64,000 bases of DNA from JAUSIF01 sp963711595. GTDB lineage: Bacteria > Pseudomonadota > Alphaproteobacteria > Rhizobiales > Xanthobacteraceae. The notes beneath the pieces were generated by a model that saw nothing but the letters and a program-made list of their open reading frames with translations, had not been told where the DNA came from and ran no database searches. Of this stretch, positions 7,658-15,987 are shown in pieces. The stretch spans positions 372,001 through 436,000 of the forward strand of contig CAVQER010000001.1 in the NCBI GenBank assembly GCA_963711595.1. The letters are read 5' to 3'. The translations under genes and the position numbers were made by a program. Position 1 is the stretch's first letter. Every line of letters starts with the position of its first letter.

Positions 7658-9349
7658 ATGTTGCGCTTCGCGCCGCGCGTTAGCATTGCACTCGTTATTT
7701 TCGCCGTTCTTGGATTTGCGGAGTTCGCCTCGGCGCAGACCGCCGATCTCATTCTCCGCAACGGCCGGATCTTCACCGTCGACTCCGGCTGGCGCATCGC
7801 CGAGGCAGTCGCGATCCGCGACGGCCGCTTCGCCGCCGTCGGCAGCAACGACGAAGTGGCGAAGCTCGCCGGTCCGTCGACGCAGACCATCGATCTCGCC
7901 GGCTGTACGGTGGTGCCCGGCCTCATCGACACGCACCTGCATCAGATCTTCGCCGCCACGAACCTCATCGCGGTGCAGCTCCTCGGCGCGCGATCCGTCG
8001 CCGACGTGCAGAAGGCGATCGCCGCGCGCGTCGCCGAGACGCCGCCCGGACAATGGGTGATCGCCTCCTCAGGCTGGCACGAGAGCATCCTCGAGGAAGG
8101 CCGCATGCCGACGCGGCAAGAGATCGACCCGGTTTCGCCAAACAATCCGGTGTTCATCCCGCGCGGCGGGCACGTCGTGACCGTCAATACGAAGACCCTC
8201 GAGCTCGCCGGGATCACGAAGGACACGCCGAATCCCGAAGGCGGCGTGATCGTTCGCGACGCGTCCGGCGAAGCGACCGGCATGCTCCTGCAGAACGCCG
8301 CCAATCTCGTGCGCAAGATCGTGCCGCCGACGCCGCCGACCGAGCTTTCCAAGCTCGTGGTGCGGGCGATGAAGGATCTCAACTCCTTCGGCATCGTCGG
8401 GGTCGTCGAGCCCGGCGTCGACGAACGCGGCATCGGCCTCTATCGCGCGCTGCACGACGCCGGACAGATGACGGTCCGCACCGATGTGCTCTACCGCGCG
8501 ATGCGCAAGGCCGAGGTCGAGAAAGGCATCGAGGCGCTGAAAGCGCAAAAGAACAGCGACTGGCTCCGCTTCGTCGGCATCAAGTTCCCGCTCGACGGGG
8601 GCGTCGAGGGCGGGCGCATGCTCGCGCCCTACCGCATCGTGCCGGGCGAGCAGACGAACCCCGAATACCGCGGCGTGCTGCTGCTACCCCCCGGCGGCGA
8701 AGACGAATATGTCGAAGGGCTCAAGCTGATCGCCGCCGCCGGCCTGCAGGCGCAAACTCACGCGGTCGGCGACGAGACGATCGACGTGATTGTGCGCGCC
8801 TACGGCCGCGTCAACGAGACGACGCCGATCCGGCCGCTCAACTGGGCGATCATGCACATCTTCCATCCGCGCGACGCCGCGATCGCGAAGATGAAGGAGC
8901 TCGGCATCACCGCGACCGTGCAGAACCATCCGGTACTGCTCGGCCACAACCAGCGGCGCTGGTGGGGCGACGATCGCGCGGCCTACGCGATCCCGATCCG
9001 GAAGCTCATCGACGCCGGCATCCTCACCGGCGGCGGCTCGGACGGGCCGGTCGTGCCGTACGATCCGTTTCTCTCCATGTGGTGGATGACCACGCGCCAG
9101 GTACTGAAGGGCTACGTCCTCGGCGCCGAGCACGCGATCACCGCGCGCGAGGCGCTCACTCTTTATACGATCAACAACGCGCGCATCATGGGCGTCGAGA
9201 AGGACCGCGGCTCGATCGAGCGCGGCAAACTCGCCGACCTTGCGGTGCTCTCGCAGGACATCCTCGCGGTGCCGGCCGACGACATCCGCAAGACCAAGGC
9301 GCTGATGACCGTGGTCGGCGGAAAGATCGTGCATCGGGAGGGGATTTAG
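7658..9349 (+). CDS. Secreted amidohydrolase family 3 protein (YtcJ-like)
   Basis: 563 residues from ATG 7658 (the longer upstream frame is non-coding repeat). An N-terminal signal peptide ends around FAEFASAQ. It then has the amidohydrolase-3 pattern: DLILRNGRIFTVD, the metal-binding DTHLHQ strand end, GGGSDGPVVPYDPFLSMWWM near the C-terminus and a returning beta-domain (KLADLAVLSQDILAVP). The family hydrolyses amide-type bonds in small molecules in a metal-dependent manner; the substrate cannot be predicted. It stands alone, on the plus strand, exactly between GTA g9 and g8 (minus strand), as an inserted gene. Frame intact. Confidence 0.9.
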   Translation: MLRFAPRVSIALVIFAVLGFAEFASAQTADLILRNGRIFTVDSGWRIAEAVAIRDGRFAAVGSNDEVAKLAGPSTQTIDLAGCTVVPGLIDTHLHQIFAATNLIAVQLLGARSVADVQKAIAARVAETPPGQWVIASSGWHESILEEGRMPTRQEIDPVSPNNPVFIPRGGHVVTVNTKTLELAGITKDTPNPEGGVIVRDASGEATGMLLQNAANLVRKIVPPTPPTELSKLVVRAMKDLNSFGIVGVVEPGVDERGIGLYRALHDAGQMTVRTDVLYRAMRKAEVEKGIEALKAQKNSDWLRFVGIKFPLDGGVEGGRMLAPYRIVPGEQTNPEYRGVLLLPPGGEDEYVEGLKLIAAAGLQAQTHAVGDETIDVIVRAYGRVNETTPIRPLNWAIMHIFHPRDAAIAKMKELGITATVQNHPVLLGHNQRRWWGDDRAAYAIPIRKLIDAGILTGGGSDGPVVPYDPFLSMWWMTTRQVLKGYVLGAEHAITAREALTLYTINNARIMGVEKDRGSIERGKLADLAVLSQDILAVPADDIRKTKALMTVVGGKIVHREGI

Positions 9350-9351
9350 CG

Positions 9352-9524
9352 TTTCCCGGGCGCGGGGCAGCCAGATACGTTTCCCAGATACGTTTCCCGG
9401 GCGCGGCGCGCCGCGAAGTGGTGCGCCGCAGACCCGGGACCCACTTCCCCAAATCTCTCTGGATCCCGGATCAGCGGTGCACCGCTCCGCTACGCTTCGC
9501 GCTGCACCGCATCCGGGACACGTC
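9352..9524. repeat. REP-like elements including a 13-bp tandem repeat
   Basis: A CCCGGGCGCGG...CAGACCCGGGA element contains CCAGATACGTTTC twice in direct succession (9371-9396). A second element (GGATCCCGGATCAGCGG...CCGCATCCGGGA) follows at 9461-9519. Related copies lie near 28975-29080 and 55766-55830. No gene here. Confidence 0.7.
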
Positions 9525-9527
9525 TAT

Positions 9528-9770
9528 TCACACGCGCTCCGTCACCGCCCGCAGCCGGACGATGCCATGATACGTGCGGCCGTCCGGCTCGCGCCGCACG
9601 TCGGCGAGAATGAATTGCAGGTTCGCGAGGTGATGCCCGTCGAGCGCGAGCGGCGCATCGACGAGAGCGCCGAGCACGGCACCGGCGATCTCGTGCGCCT
9701 CCTTGTGGCCGCCTTGGCGCGACCAGACGTGCAGCGTGAGCGTGTGCTCCTCGCCCGCCTCGGTCGCCGT
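9528..9770 (-). pseudogene. GTA DUF3168 connector (g8), C-terminal fragment
   Basis: Reading on the minus strand from about 9770 gives EEHTLTLHVWSRQGGHKEAH, then ALDGHHLANLQFILADVRRE, ending VTERV-stop at 9528. This is the C-terminal 80 or so residues of the GTA DUF3168 head-tail connector. The N-terminal third is gone: at about 9770 the sequence switches to a porin fragment in the opposite orientation. There is no start codon, so it is a remnant. Confidence 0.75.
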
Positions 9771-9936
9771 TGAGTTCGGCTACGAGGCGATGGTATCGCC
9801 TCAGTGGAGCTGGAAGATCGAGTACCTCTACTTGAGGCCCGACGAAGAAAGCACGCGGATCCTCGACGTTACGCTCGTCGAGCGCGTGCGCGAGCAGATC
9901 GTCCGGTTCGGCATCAACTATCGTTTCGGCGGTTGA
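9770..9936 (+). pseudogene. Porin C-terminal fragment
   Basis: Plus-strand frame reading VSPQWSWKIEYLYL and ending VREQIVRFGINYRFGG-stop, the last three or so strands of an Omp25/31-like barrel. It closely resembles the same segment of the porin at 6522-7256. The first three quarters are absent; the adjoining DNA is the truncated GTA connector. Not expected to be functional. Confidence 0.75.
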
Positions 9937-9981
9937 TCGCGGCCACGAAGGAGCCGGACGACTGCTTCGAGCGAGTCTTCG

Positions 9982-10008
9982 TTCCTCCCCTTTGGGGAGG
10001 GATAAGAT
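9982..10008. repeat. Short CCTCCCC-TTT-GGGGAGG palindrome
   Basis: TCCTCCCCTTTGGGGAGGGA; the same unit recurs at 63,224-63,242 upstream of the penicillin-binding protein gene. Bradyrhizobium-type REP. Confidence 0.6.
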
Positions 10009-10050
10009 GAATCGTTGACGCGCGTTTGCTGCGCGGCCACAACACCGCGC

Positions 10051-10809
10051 ATGGAAAAATTCGTTCGCGTTGCGTCGCGGCTGTTGCTCGCCCTCTTCCT
10101 CTTCATGCCCCTGCCCGCCGCCGCGATCATCGGCGGCGCGCCGGCGCCCGCGGAGATCGCCGCGCAGACGGCGCTGATCGTCTCGACGCGCGGGGCGTCC
10201 TGCTCGAGTGCCGTGCTCACGCGCGATCTCCTGCTCACGGCCGCGCATTGCGTCGAGCCGAAGGCTGAGTATGCCGTCGCCGTGTTCGAGGCGGCGGGAC
10301 CGAAGATCGCGCCGATCGCGCGCATCGTGCTGCATCCGCGTTTCGACCCCGAGCATTTCCGCACGCGCAGGCCGACGCCCGATCTCGCGCTCGTGAAGCT
10401 TTCCGCGCCGCTTCCGGCGAGCTACCGGCCGGCGCGGCTCGCGCGCGACGTGTTCAAGCCCGCGCCTGGCGACAGCTTCACGCTCACCGGTTACGGCACG
10501 ACACGCGAGGGCGACGACAAGTCGGCCGGCAAGCTCAACGCGCTCGTGCTGCCGGCGATCGGCAACACGATCGACGCGAGCGGCGTGATCATGGTGCGGC
10601 TCTCGGCGGGCGGCAAAGTCGCGGGTGCCTGCATCGGCAACTCCGGCGGCGCGGTGTTCCAGAACGACGAAGTAGCCGCGATCATCGGGTGGACCACGGG
10701 CACGAAGAACCGCGAGTGCGGCAACGTCACGGGCGCCACGCTCGTCTCACCGCAGCTCGACTGGATCGCGAAGGCGGCGAAAGAGCTCGGCAGCAGTCTC
10801 GGAAACTGA
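10051..10809 (+). CDS. Secreted trypsin-like serine protease
   Basis: 252 residues from ATG 10051 with a signal peptide (LLLALFLFMPLPAAA). It has the chymotrypsin-fold start IIGGAPAPAE and catalytic His in LLLTAAHCVEP, Asp in TPDLALVKLS and Ser in ACIGNSGGAVF. The oxyanion motif is GNSGG where GDSGG is usual; the nucleophile is kept, so activity is still plausible. Cysteines bracket the histidine loop as in S1 proteases. It is probably periplasmic. The 3' end of this gene is partly repeated, decayed, beyond the cupin gene (about 11455-11580). Confidence 0.88.
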   Translation: MEKFVRVASRLLLALFLFMPLPAAAIIGGAPAPAEIAAQTALIVSTRGASCSSAVLTRDLLLTAAHCVEPKAEYAVAVFEAAGPKIAPIARIVLHPRFDPEHFRTRRPTPDLALVKLSAPLPASYRPARLARDVFKPAPGDSFTLTGYGTTREGDDKSAGKLNALVLPAIGNTIDASGVIMVRLSAGGKVAGACIGNSGGAVFQNDEVAAIIGWTTGTKNRECGNVTGATLVSPQLDWIAKAAKELGSSLGN

Positions 10810-10868
10810 GCATCGCCGCGTTACTTCCCACCGGAGTAAGACGGCCCGACTGGACGCTGATATGCTGA

Positions 10869-10874
10869 TATAAT
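10869..10874 (+). promoter_or_regulatory. Possible -10 element of cupin gene
   Basis: TATAAT 49 bases upstream of the cupin ATG in an otherwise G+C-rich gap; no convincing -35 box was found. Confidence 0.35.
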
Positions 10875-10922
10875 GAGTGGTCACCGACGATCGAAGGGGG
10901 CTGCTGTGTCCAGGAGGAAAGC

Positions 10923-11381
10923 ATGAGAGTGACATCCTTGTTTGCCGCCTTGTCTGCACTCGCGATGCCAATCGGTGCCGTTGCTCAGGATCATCACGCG
11001 ACCGTCCAGTCCGACGGTTTGAAATGGTCGGCCCCGGCTGTCTATGCGCCGGGCGCGCAGATCGCCGTGCTCAAGGGCGACCCGAGTAAAGAGGGACTGT
11101 ACGTTGTTCGTCTGAAACTGCCGGCCGGATTCAAGATTGCGCCCCACACGCATCCGAACGATGAGAACGTGACGGTCCTTTCCGGGAGCTTCAACGTCGG
11201 GACGGGCGAGAAGGCGGACGAGACCAAAGGCACGTCGGTGAAAGCCGGCGGCTACTCGTATGTCCCCAAGGGGATGCCTCACTACGCCTGGTTCACCGAA
11301 GAGACCTTGCTCCAGCTGCACGGACTGGGACCGCAAGGCGTCACCTACATCAATCCCGCCGACGATCCGCGGAAGAAGTAG
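10923..11381 (+). CDS. Secreted cupin-domain protein
   Basis: 152 residues; ATG 10923 preceded by AGGAGGAAAGC. A signal peptide ends at GAVAQ. A single cupin follows, with the metal-binding motif in APHTHPNDENVTVLSG and a second-motif region GGYSYVPKGMPHYAW that supplies another histidine. Such small periplasmic cupins usually bind a divalent metal; substrate unknown. It is followed by a strong terminator. It is flanked by the intact trypsin gene on the left and a decayed copy of the trypsin 3' end on the right, suggesting it came in as a cassette. Confidence 0.85.
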   Translation: MRVTSLFAALSALAMPIGAVAQDHHATVQSDGLKWSAPAVYAPGAQIAVLKGDPSKEGLYVVRLKLPAGFKIAPHTHPNDENVTVLSGSFNVGTGEKADETKGTSVKAGGYSYVPKGMPHYAWFTEETLLQLHGLGPQGVTYINPADDPRKK

Positions 11382-11404
11382 CGGGCGGCACGCGTCTGCG
11401 ATGC

Positions 11405-11431
11405 AAAGCCCCGGCCTCGCCGGGGCTTTTT
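11405..11431 (+). terminator. Rho-independent terminator of cupin gene
   Basis: AGCCCCGGC/GCCGGGGCT stem followed by TTTTT. The surrounding GATGCAAAGCCCCGG...TTGCTTTGCGCGA context is repeated at 12449-12492 after the porin gene. Confidence 0.9.
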
Positions 11432-11454
11432 GCTTTGCGCGACTGGCAATCTCG

Positions 11455-11580
11455 CCACCGGCACGAAAACGGCGAGTGCGGCAACCCTCGGGTCAAGCCC
11501 GAGGGCAGGCTCGGCGCGGCGCTCGTCTCACCGCCGCTCGACTGGATCGCGAGGCGGGACGGAAATGGACGCGGCCTCGG
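11455..11580 (+). pseudogene. Decayed copy of trypsin gene 3' end
   Basis: GGCACGAAAACGGCGAGTGC, then GCGCTCGTCTCACCGCCGCT and CTCGACTGGATCGCGA align with the end of the protease gene at about 10690-10790. The copy has a one-base loss and an insertion of the short palindrome CCTCGGGTCAAGCCCGAGG (11487-11505). No open frame. Confidence 0.7.
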
Positions 11581-11720
11581 GAACGGGCAGACTCGCCGCT
11601 AACCCCAGACAGAAAATCGAAAACTCGCTCGCGGGGATGTGTTGCCTTTATGCACTAGTCGGCTACCGCAAATTGCTACAAAAAAAGGCACGACAATTCC
11701 GCCCGATGCTGGAGGGGACG

Positions 11721-12429
11721 ATGAGGCTTATCCAAATTGCGGGCGCGAGCTTGCTGGTCGTGTTGGCTGCCGCAACGCCGACACTCGCCGCCGACATGCC
11801 GATCAAGGCGCCGGTCGCGAAGGCCGTTGCGGTCGCCCCTGTGTTCAACTGGACCGGTTGGTACGCCGGCCTGCACGCGGGCTACGGCTGGGGCAACGTG
11901 ACCATCTCGGACCTGGAAGAGAACAACAAGATGAGGGGCTGGCTGGCTGGCGGCCAGCTTGGCTACAACGTGCAGACAGGAAGCTGGGTGTGGGGCGCGG
12001 AGATCGACGGCGCCTGGACCGGAATCGAGGTCACCGACACGAACCTGCGACAGCTGTGCGATCGAGGGCTACGTCAGGATCAATAGTCTCTTCACGGCGC
12101 GTCTGCGCACCGGTCCGACCCTCGGCAACACTCTCTATTACCTCACCGGAGGCTTCGCGATCGGAAAGTTGACGTACATCGATTTCGATGTCGGACCCGG
12201 AGCCGTCTCACACTGGCATACGGGCTATACGGTCGGCCTCGGCGTCGAGCATGCGTTCGCGCCCGGCTGGAGCGGGAGGCTCGAGTACCTCTACGTCGAT
12301 CTCGGGGACAGGACCTACCCGCAGGGCACGCCGGACGTCGTAGATCCGAGGACGCATATTGTCCGCGCCGCGGTGAACTACCGCTTCGCCACGGGCAAGT
12401 CGCCCGGGCCGGTCGTCACCAAGTACTGA
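11721..12429 (+). CDS. Omp25/31-like porin, frameshifted
   Basis: ATG 11721 with GGAGGGG upstream; signal peptide (LVVLAAATPTLAAD), then MPIKAPVAKA and the usual barrel (FNWTGWYAGLHAGYGWG, LGYNVQTGSWVWGAEIDGAW). The frame breaks by one base near 12050; downstream it resumes as INSLFTARLRTGPTLG and ends FATGKSPGPVVTKY at 12429. With the indel corrected it is about 235 residues, the normal size. It is the best-preserved single porin of the window, with its own RBS and terminator. Confidence 0.82.
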
Positions 12430-12454
12430 CGCGATCCCAACGCCTTCACGATGC

Positions 12455-12482
12455 AAAGCCCCGGTCGCGCGCCGGGGCTTTT
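12455..12482 (+). terminator. Rho-independent terminator of porin gene
   Basis: AGCCCCGG/CCGGGGCT stem followed by TTTT, 25 bases after the porin stop; near copy of the terminator at 11405. The rest of the gap to 12738 shows nothing recognisable. Confidence 0.88.
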
Positions 12483-12738
12483 GCTTTGCGCGAATAGGTT
12501 TGCTCGCGCCTCCCCCCAGCTTAGGTATCCTTTCACAGGCCGCCTCCCGGTTTGCCGTCCGCTGTTGCGTGGCGGCCACAGGCCCGGTCAACTTCTTGCA
12601 GGCGCTTCCGGATTGGATACGGCCGCGCGAGCCGGCGCCCGCGGCCGGCCTTCCCTTGCCGGGGTGCAATGCTTGCTCTGCTTGCGGTGTGCCCGCGCCC
12701 ATCTACACTTTTCCCGGGTGCCTGGGCGGGGGGCTGTC

Positions 12739-13575
12739 ATGGGCGTGGGCAGGTTGGGCGTTAGCAGGTTCGTGCCGGTCGTCGCAGCGTTGCTGGCGAT
12801 GGCGGTTTCGGGTTGCGCGCTGGTTGTCGTCGACGACAAGGGAAACGAGCGCCTGGTGGACTCGTGGGTCCAAGTCAAGCCGAATGAAAAAATCGTCGAT
12901 GTCGTCAACCGGTTCGACTATCGCTACGGCGGCGGGCCCCAATTCGTGGTTGCGGACAAGTACGGGCCCGGCACCAGCCGCTACATCGTCGGCGCCGAGT
13001 TCGGCATCTCGAACTTCCGCGCCGAGACCGATCACTTCTTCCCGCAAGCGAATGTCTCCGGAAGCAGCGCCGGTGTGACCGGGACGGTGTTCGGCGGCTA
13101 CCACTATGCGCTTGCACACGACCGGACCAACATGTCGACGGACTGGTTGCGCGGCGAAGCAGCGGTCACGTTCGGCGATATGTCCGTTCGCACGTCCCCG
13201 AATTTCGGCAATGAAACCCTTGCCAGCCAGTTGAAGTATCGCGTCGACCTCTCCGTCGGCTACTCGAAGCAGTTCCACAAGAATCAAAACCGCCCCACCG
13301 ACATCTGCCTGTTCCTGCTCGGCGGTCCTTCATTCGGCAAGGTCGAATACGACTTCGCCGGCTTCTCCGGAAGCAAGAACAAGTGGGGCTGGCATATCGG
13401 CGGCGGCGTCGAGATCGAGTTTGCGAAGAACTGGGTCATCCGCAGCGAGGTCAGATATTCGAAGTTGGGCAAGTTCGACATTGGTCCCGGGATCGGCGTC
13501 GAGCACGAGGACACCAGCCTCAGGCTCGGCTTCGGCTATCGGCAGAATTTTGGAGCACCGACACCGCCGCCATAG
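12739..13575 (+). CDS. Outer-membrane lipoprotein with beta-barrel-like domain
   Basis: 278 residues from ATG 12739. The N-terminus is a lipoprotein signal (VAALLAMAVSGC, Cys about residue 27). The body has alternating beta-strand character with porin-like segments (VDLSVGYSKQFHKNQ, KWGWHIGGGVEIEFAKNWVI) and ends LRLGFGYRQNFGAPTPPP. It resembles opacity/Omp-type barrels, but I do not recognise a precise family. Probably outer-membrane anchored. The upstream 300 bases show no other gene. Confidence 0.75.
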   Translation: MGVGRLGVSRFVPVVAALLAMAVSGCALVVVDDKGNERLVDSWVQVKPNEKIVDVVNRFDYRYGGGPQFVVADKYGPGTSRYIVGAEFGISNFRAETDHFFPQANVSGSSAGVTGTVFGGYHYALAHDRTNMSTDWLRGEAAVTFGDMSVRTSPNFGNETLASQLKYRVDLSVGYSKQFHKNQNRPTDICLFLLGGPSFGKVEYDFAGFSGSKNKWGWHIGGGVEIEFAKNWVIRSEVRYSKLGKFDIGPGIGVEHEDTSLRLGFGYRQNFGAPTPPP

Positions 13576-13608
13576 ACGGAAGAAGAGTCGCGCCGCACGC
13601 CCGACAAC

Positions 13609-13633
13609 AAAGCCCGGCATCGCCGGGCTTTTT
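13609..13633 (+). terminator. Rho-independent terminator of lipoprotein gene
   Basis: AGCCCGGC (13611-13618) and GCCGGGCT (13622-13629) with TTTTT following. Confidence 0.88.
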
Positions 13634-13796
13634 CTTGTGGGGATAACTCCCCAACTCTTATTTCCGCCGCGTCTCGGCCAAAGCTTGGAAGAGATCCGCC
13701 GGCACCCTCCGATTCAAATCAGGCCGATCGACTCTCCAGGTGCCAGTCGGGCGCGTCCCTGCCCACTTTGCGTATCAAATCGCGATGGAGGCGGGC

Positions 13797-14540
13797 ATGG
13801 CGAGATCGATTCTCGTTGCGATCGCTTTGATGCTCGGCGCGGCGAATGCGGCGCAGGCGATCGAATGTCACGGGCTACCCGACATGACGATGCAAGGTAC
13901 CTGGCAGTGGCAGATCATCGACGGCAAATTCTGCTGGTATCTCGGCGACCGTTCGACCCCGAAAGAGCAGTTGCGATGGCCGGGCCCCGCGCAAGCCCAG
14001 CCCAGGAAGCTCGCGGCCTTGCCGGCGGGACAAAAGATTCCGTGCCTGGAGCAAATCGACAAATCGAAGCCCGGCCGTTGGAGCTGGCGCACGGTGGAAG
14101 GCAGGCAGTGCTGGTTTGTCGGCGACCGGGAGACGCCAAGGGAATCACTGCAATGGCCGCCGCGTGAGCAGGCCGAATTGCGGAAGCAATTCGGCGAATC
14201 GCCCGGACGGCCCGAGTGGCCGAAGGACACGGATCCGATTCCGGAGCCCGTCGAGCAACCGGCTGAAACCGCGGGCGCAGCCCCGCCGACCTGGCAGCTC
14301 GTCAATCAGGAAAGTGCCGGCGACCTCCTATTCCTCGCACAGGACGCGTGGTTTGCTCTCCTCAGCATCGACTTCAATGTCGGCGCGGAGTTCCTCACCG
14401 ACGTCCCCATGACCCATTGGCCCGCGCTGGCCGAGCGCACGCCGCAGCTCGACCGGCTCGCGATGGCGACGGCAAGGCCCAAGCTGTCGGGATTGCCGAA
14501 GTACGTGGTTCTCACCCAGCGGACGCTACTTCCGGACTAA
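13797..14540 (+). CDS. Secreted CW-repeat protein A
   Basis: 247 residues from ATG 13797 with GGAGGCGGGC as RBS. A signal peptide ends near ANAAQA. Two repeats follow: WQWQIIDGKFCWYLGDR with TPKEQLRWP, and WSWRTVEGRQCWFVGDR with TPRESLQWPP. A Pro/Glu-rich stretch and a C-terminal module (DAWFALLSIDFNVGAEFLTD) complete it. Each repeat places a Cys-Trp pair in a W-x-W-x5-G-x2-CW-x2-G frame. Similar repeats occur in uncharacterised secreted proteins of Bradyrhizobium relatives; function unknown. It is a paralogue of the next gene and shares an almost identical RBS region. Confidence 0.75.
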   Translation: MARSILVAIALMLGAANAAQAIECHGLPDMTMQGTWQWQIIDGKFCWYLGDRSTPKEQLRWPGPAQAQPRKLAALPAGQKIPCLEQIDKSKPGRWSWRTVEGRQCWFVGDRETPRESLQWPPREQAELRKQFGESPGRPEWPKDTDPIPEPVEQPAETAGAAPPTWQLVNQESAGDLLFLAQDAWFALLSIDFNVGAEFLTDVPMTHWPALAERTPQLDRLAMATARPKLSGLPKYVVLTQRTLLPD

Positions 14541-14714
14541 AGCCGGTTTCCCGAGCCGCAGGCGCGCTGCCTGGTTGGGGCAATGTTCCCACCCCTTAGT
14601 TTTGCCGCGCCGCACGCCAAGGCTTCGCAGCGCCCTGCCCACATTATTGCTCCCAAAGCAGACGATTGAGCCTCGCGGGGCGACATACCTGATCAGCTTC
14701 GGGTGGAGGCGGGC

Positions 14715-15647
14715 ATGTCGAAGAAGATCGTCCTAGCGGGCGCGATAATTCTGGGCGCGACGAACGCAGCGTTCGCGCTCGACTGCAGGACTTCGCCGGA
14801 CCTGTCGATCAAACAGAAGTGGTCGGTGGAGACGGTCGACGGCAAGATCTGCTGGTTTCTCGGCAATAGCGGAACGCCGAAAGAGGAGTTGCGATGGCCG
14901 GGGTCCGCCAAGGCGGAGTCCAAAAAGGCTGACAGCGCGGCGGCACCCAAGCCGGCCGAGGCCAAAAAGCTCGTGAGCCAACCGGCGCCCGAGAAGGCCA
15001 AGGCCAAGAAGGCTGCAGCCGAGCAGGACCAGGCCAAGAAATCTGCCAATCCGCGCGCGGCGGAGAAGGAGCAGGCGAAGAAGCCTGCCAGCCCGCGTGC
15101 GGCCGAGCAGGACCAGGGCAAGAAAGTTTCCAGCCCGCGTGCCCCCGAACCGGACCAGCCGAGGAAAGCTGCCGCCGTGCCCGCCGGCGAAAAAATTCAG
15201 TGCCGGACAGCACCGGACAAATCCGGCCCCGGCCGCTGGTCGTGGAGAACGATCGAGGGCAAGCAGTGCTGGTTTCTCGGCGCGCGCGATACGCCGAGAG
15301 AGCAGCTGCAATGGCCGCCGCAGGAGCGGGTCGCGCCATCGCAGGACGACGCGAGTTTGCAGCGGCGCCCGCAGCCGCGGGAAGAAGACCCGCCGCTGAA
15401 TTCCTCGCAGCTCGTGAATCAGGAGAGCGACGGCGATCTCGAATTCATCGTACCGGGCGCGTGGATTGCCGGGCCGCTCAGCATCGACCTGGAGCTCGGC
15501 GCGCAATTCCTGACGCACGTCTCGATCACGCTATGGCCGCTGCTGTCGCGACACGCCCACGCAGTATCTGAGAACGGCCGATTTCGCGGTTGGGCGGTGA
15601 GCGTGGGAGAGGTCAGCCGACGGTTAAGTATTGAGCATTGCGCTTAG
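14715..15647 (+). CDS. Secreted CW-repeat protein B, long Lys/Ala linker
   Basis: 310 residues from ATG 14715 (same GGAGGCGGGC RBS as the paralogue). After a signal peptide it has the same two repeats (WSVETVDGKICWFLG with TPKEELRWP; WSWRTIEGKQCWFLG with TPREQLQWPP). A roughly 90-residue Lys/Ala/Pro linker of degenerate 19-22 residue units (AEQDQAKK, PASPRAAEQDQ) separates them; the paralogue has only a short spacer there. The C-terminal module (DLEFIVPGAWIAG, LSIDLELGAQFLTH) matches the paralogue. The last 25 residues look out of frame and overlap the minus-strand gene ending at 15624, so the true end may be earlier. Confidence 0.7.
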   Translation: MSKKIVLAGAIILGATNAAFALDCRTSPDLSIKQKWSVETVDGKICWFLGNSGTPKEELRWPGSAKAESKKADSAAAPKPAEAKKLVSQPAPEKAKAKKAAAEQDQAKKSANPRAAEKEQAKKPASPRAAEQDQGKKVSSPRAPEPDQPRKAAAVPAGEKIQCRTAPDKSGPGRWSWRTIEGKQCWFLGARDTPREQLQWPPQERVAPSQDDASLQRRPQPREEDPPLNSSQLVNQESDGDLEFIVPGAWIAGPLSIDLELGAQFLTHVSITLWPLLSRHAHAVSENGRFRGWAVSVGEVSRRLSIEHCA

Positions 15648-15903
15648 TCTTTTCCGCACGCGCCGCCACTTCCCTTGTTCAGCATAGTTCGCGTTGTACC
15701 AGGCCGCGTGCTCTTCTATGGCGGCCTGCTCCTCGGCGTCGTCACCGTATCTCGCGATCATTTCAGAAGAGAGCCGATCAATGTCGGCTCCAGGAATGAG
15801 GCGAGGACGGACCTCACTCTCCCAAACGCACCACAGCAGTGCGCCCCACCGGCGCGGTCACCCCGCCAACGACGATCCAGAAGATCTTGTCGCCCAGAGT
15901 CAT
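15624..15903 (-). CDS. Small membrane-anchored hypothetical protein, frameshifted
   Basis: Begins MTLGDKIFWIVVGGVTAPV at 15903 and, after one excess G near 15845, continues GALLWCVWESEVRPRLIPGA, then EEQAAIEEHAAWYNANYAEQ, ending LSAMLNT at 15624. Corrected length is about 92 residues: one N-terminal membrane helix and a charged cytoplasmic or periplasmic tail with a Trp-Tyr-rich helix. The consistent protein-like sequence on both sides of the indel is the evidence. Function unknown. Confidence 0.55.
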
Positions 15904-15935
15904 ACCCAGCCCTATCAGTAGTTACCTGAATTTAG

Positions 15936-15958
15936 GGTAATCTGAAAATCAGATTACC
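15936..15958. promoter_or_regulatory. Palindromic operator candidate upstream of XRE gene
   Basis: Perfect inverted repeat with 10-nt arms (GGTAATCTGA / TCAGATTACC) around AAA, 29 bases before the XRE start. A second stem (CCCGCAGAGCTTGCGGG) lies at 15963-15979. XRE repressors usually bind such sites to regulate themselves. Confidence 0.5.
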
Positions 15959-15987
15959 GAAAGCCCGCAGAGCTTGCGGGATTCGGA

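Noticed and set aside
8053..9570. 505-codon plus frame inside the amidohydrolase gene
   Set aside because: Out-of-frame shadow of a clear amidohydrolase-3 gene; composition is almost only Arg, Ala, Asp and Gly.
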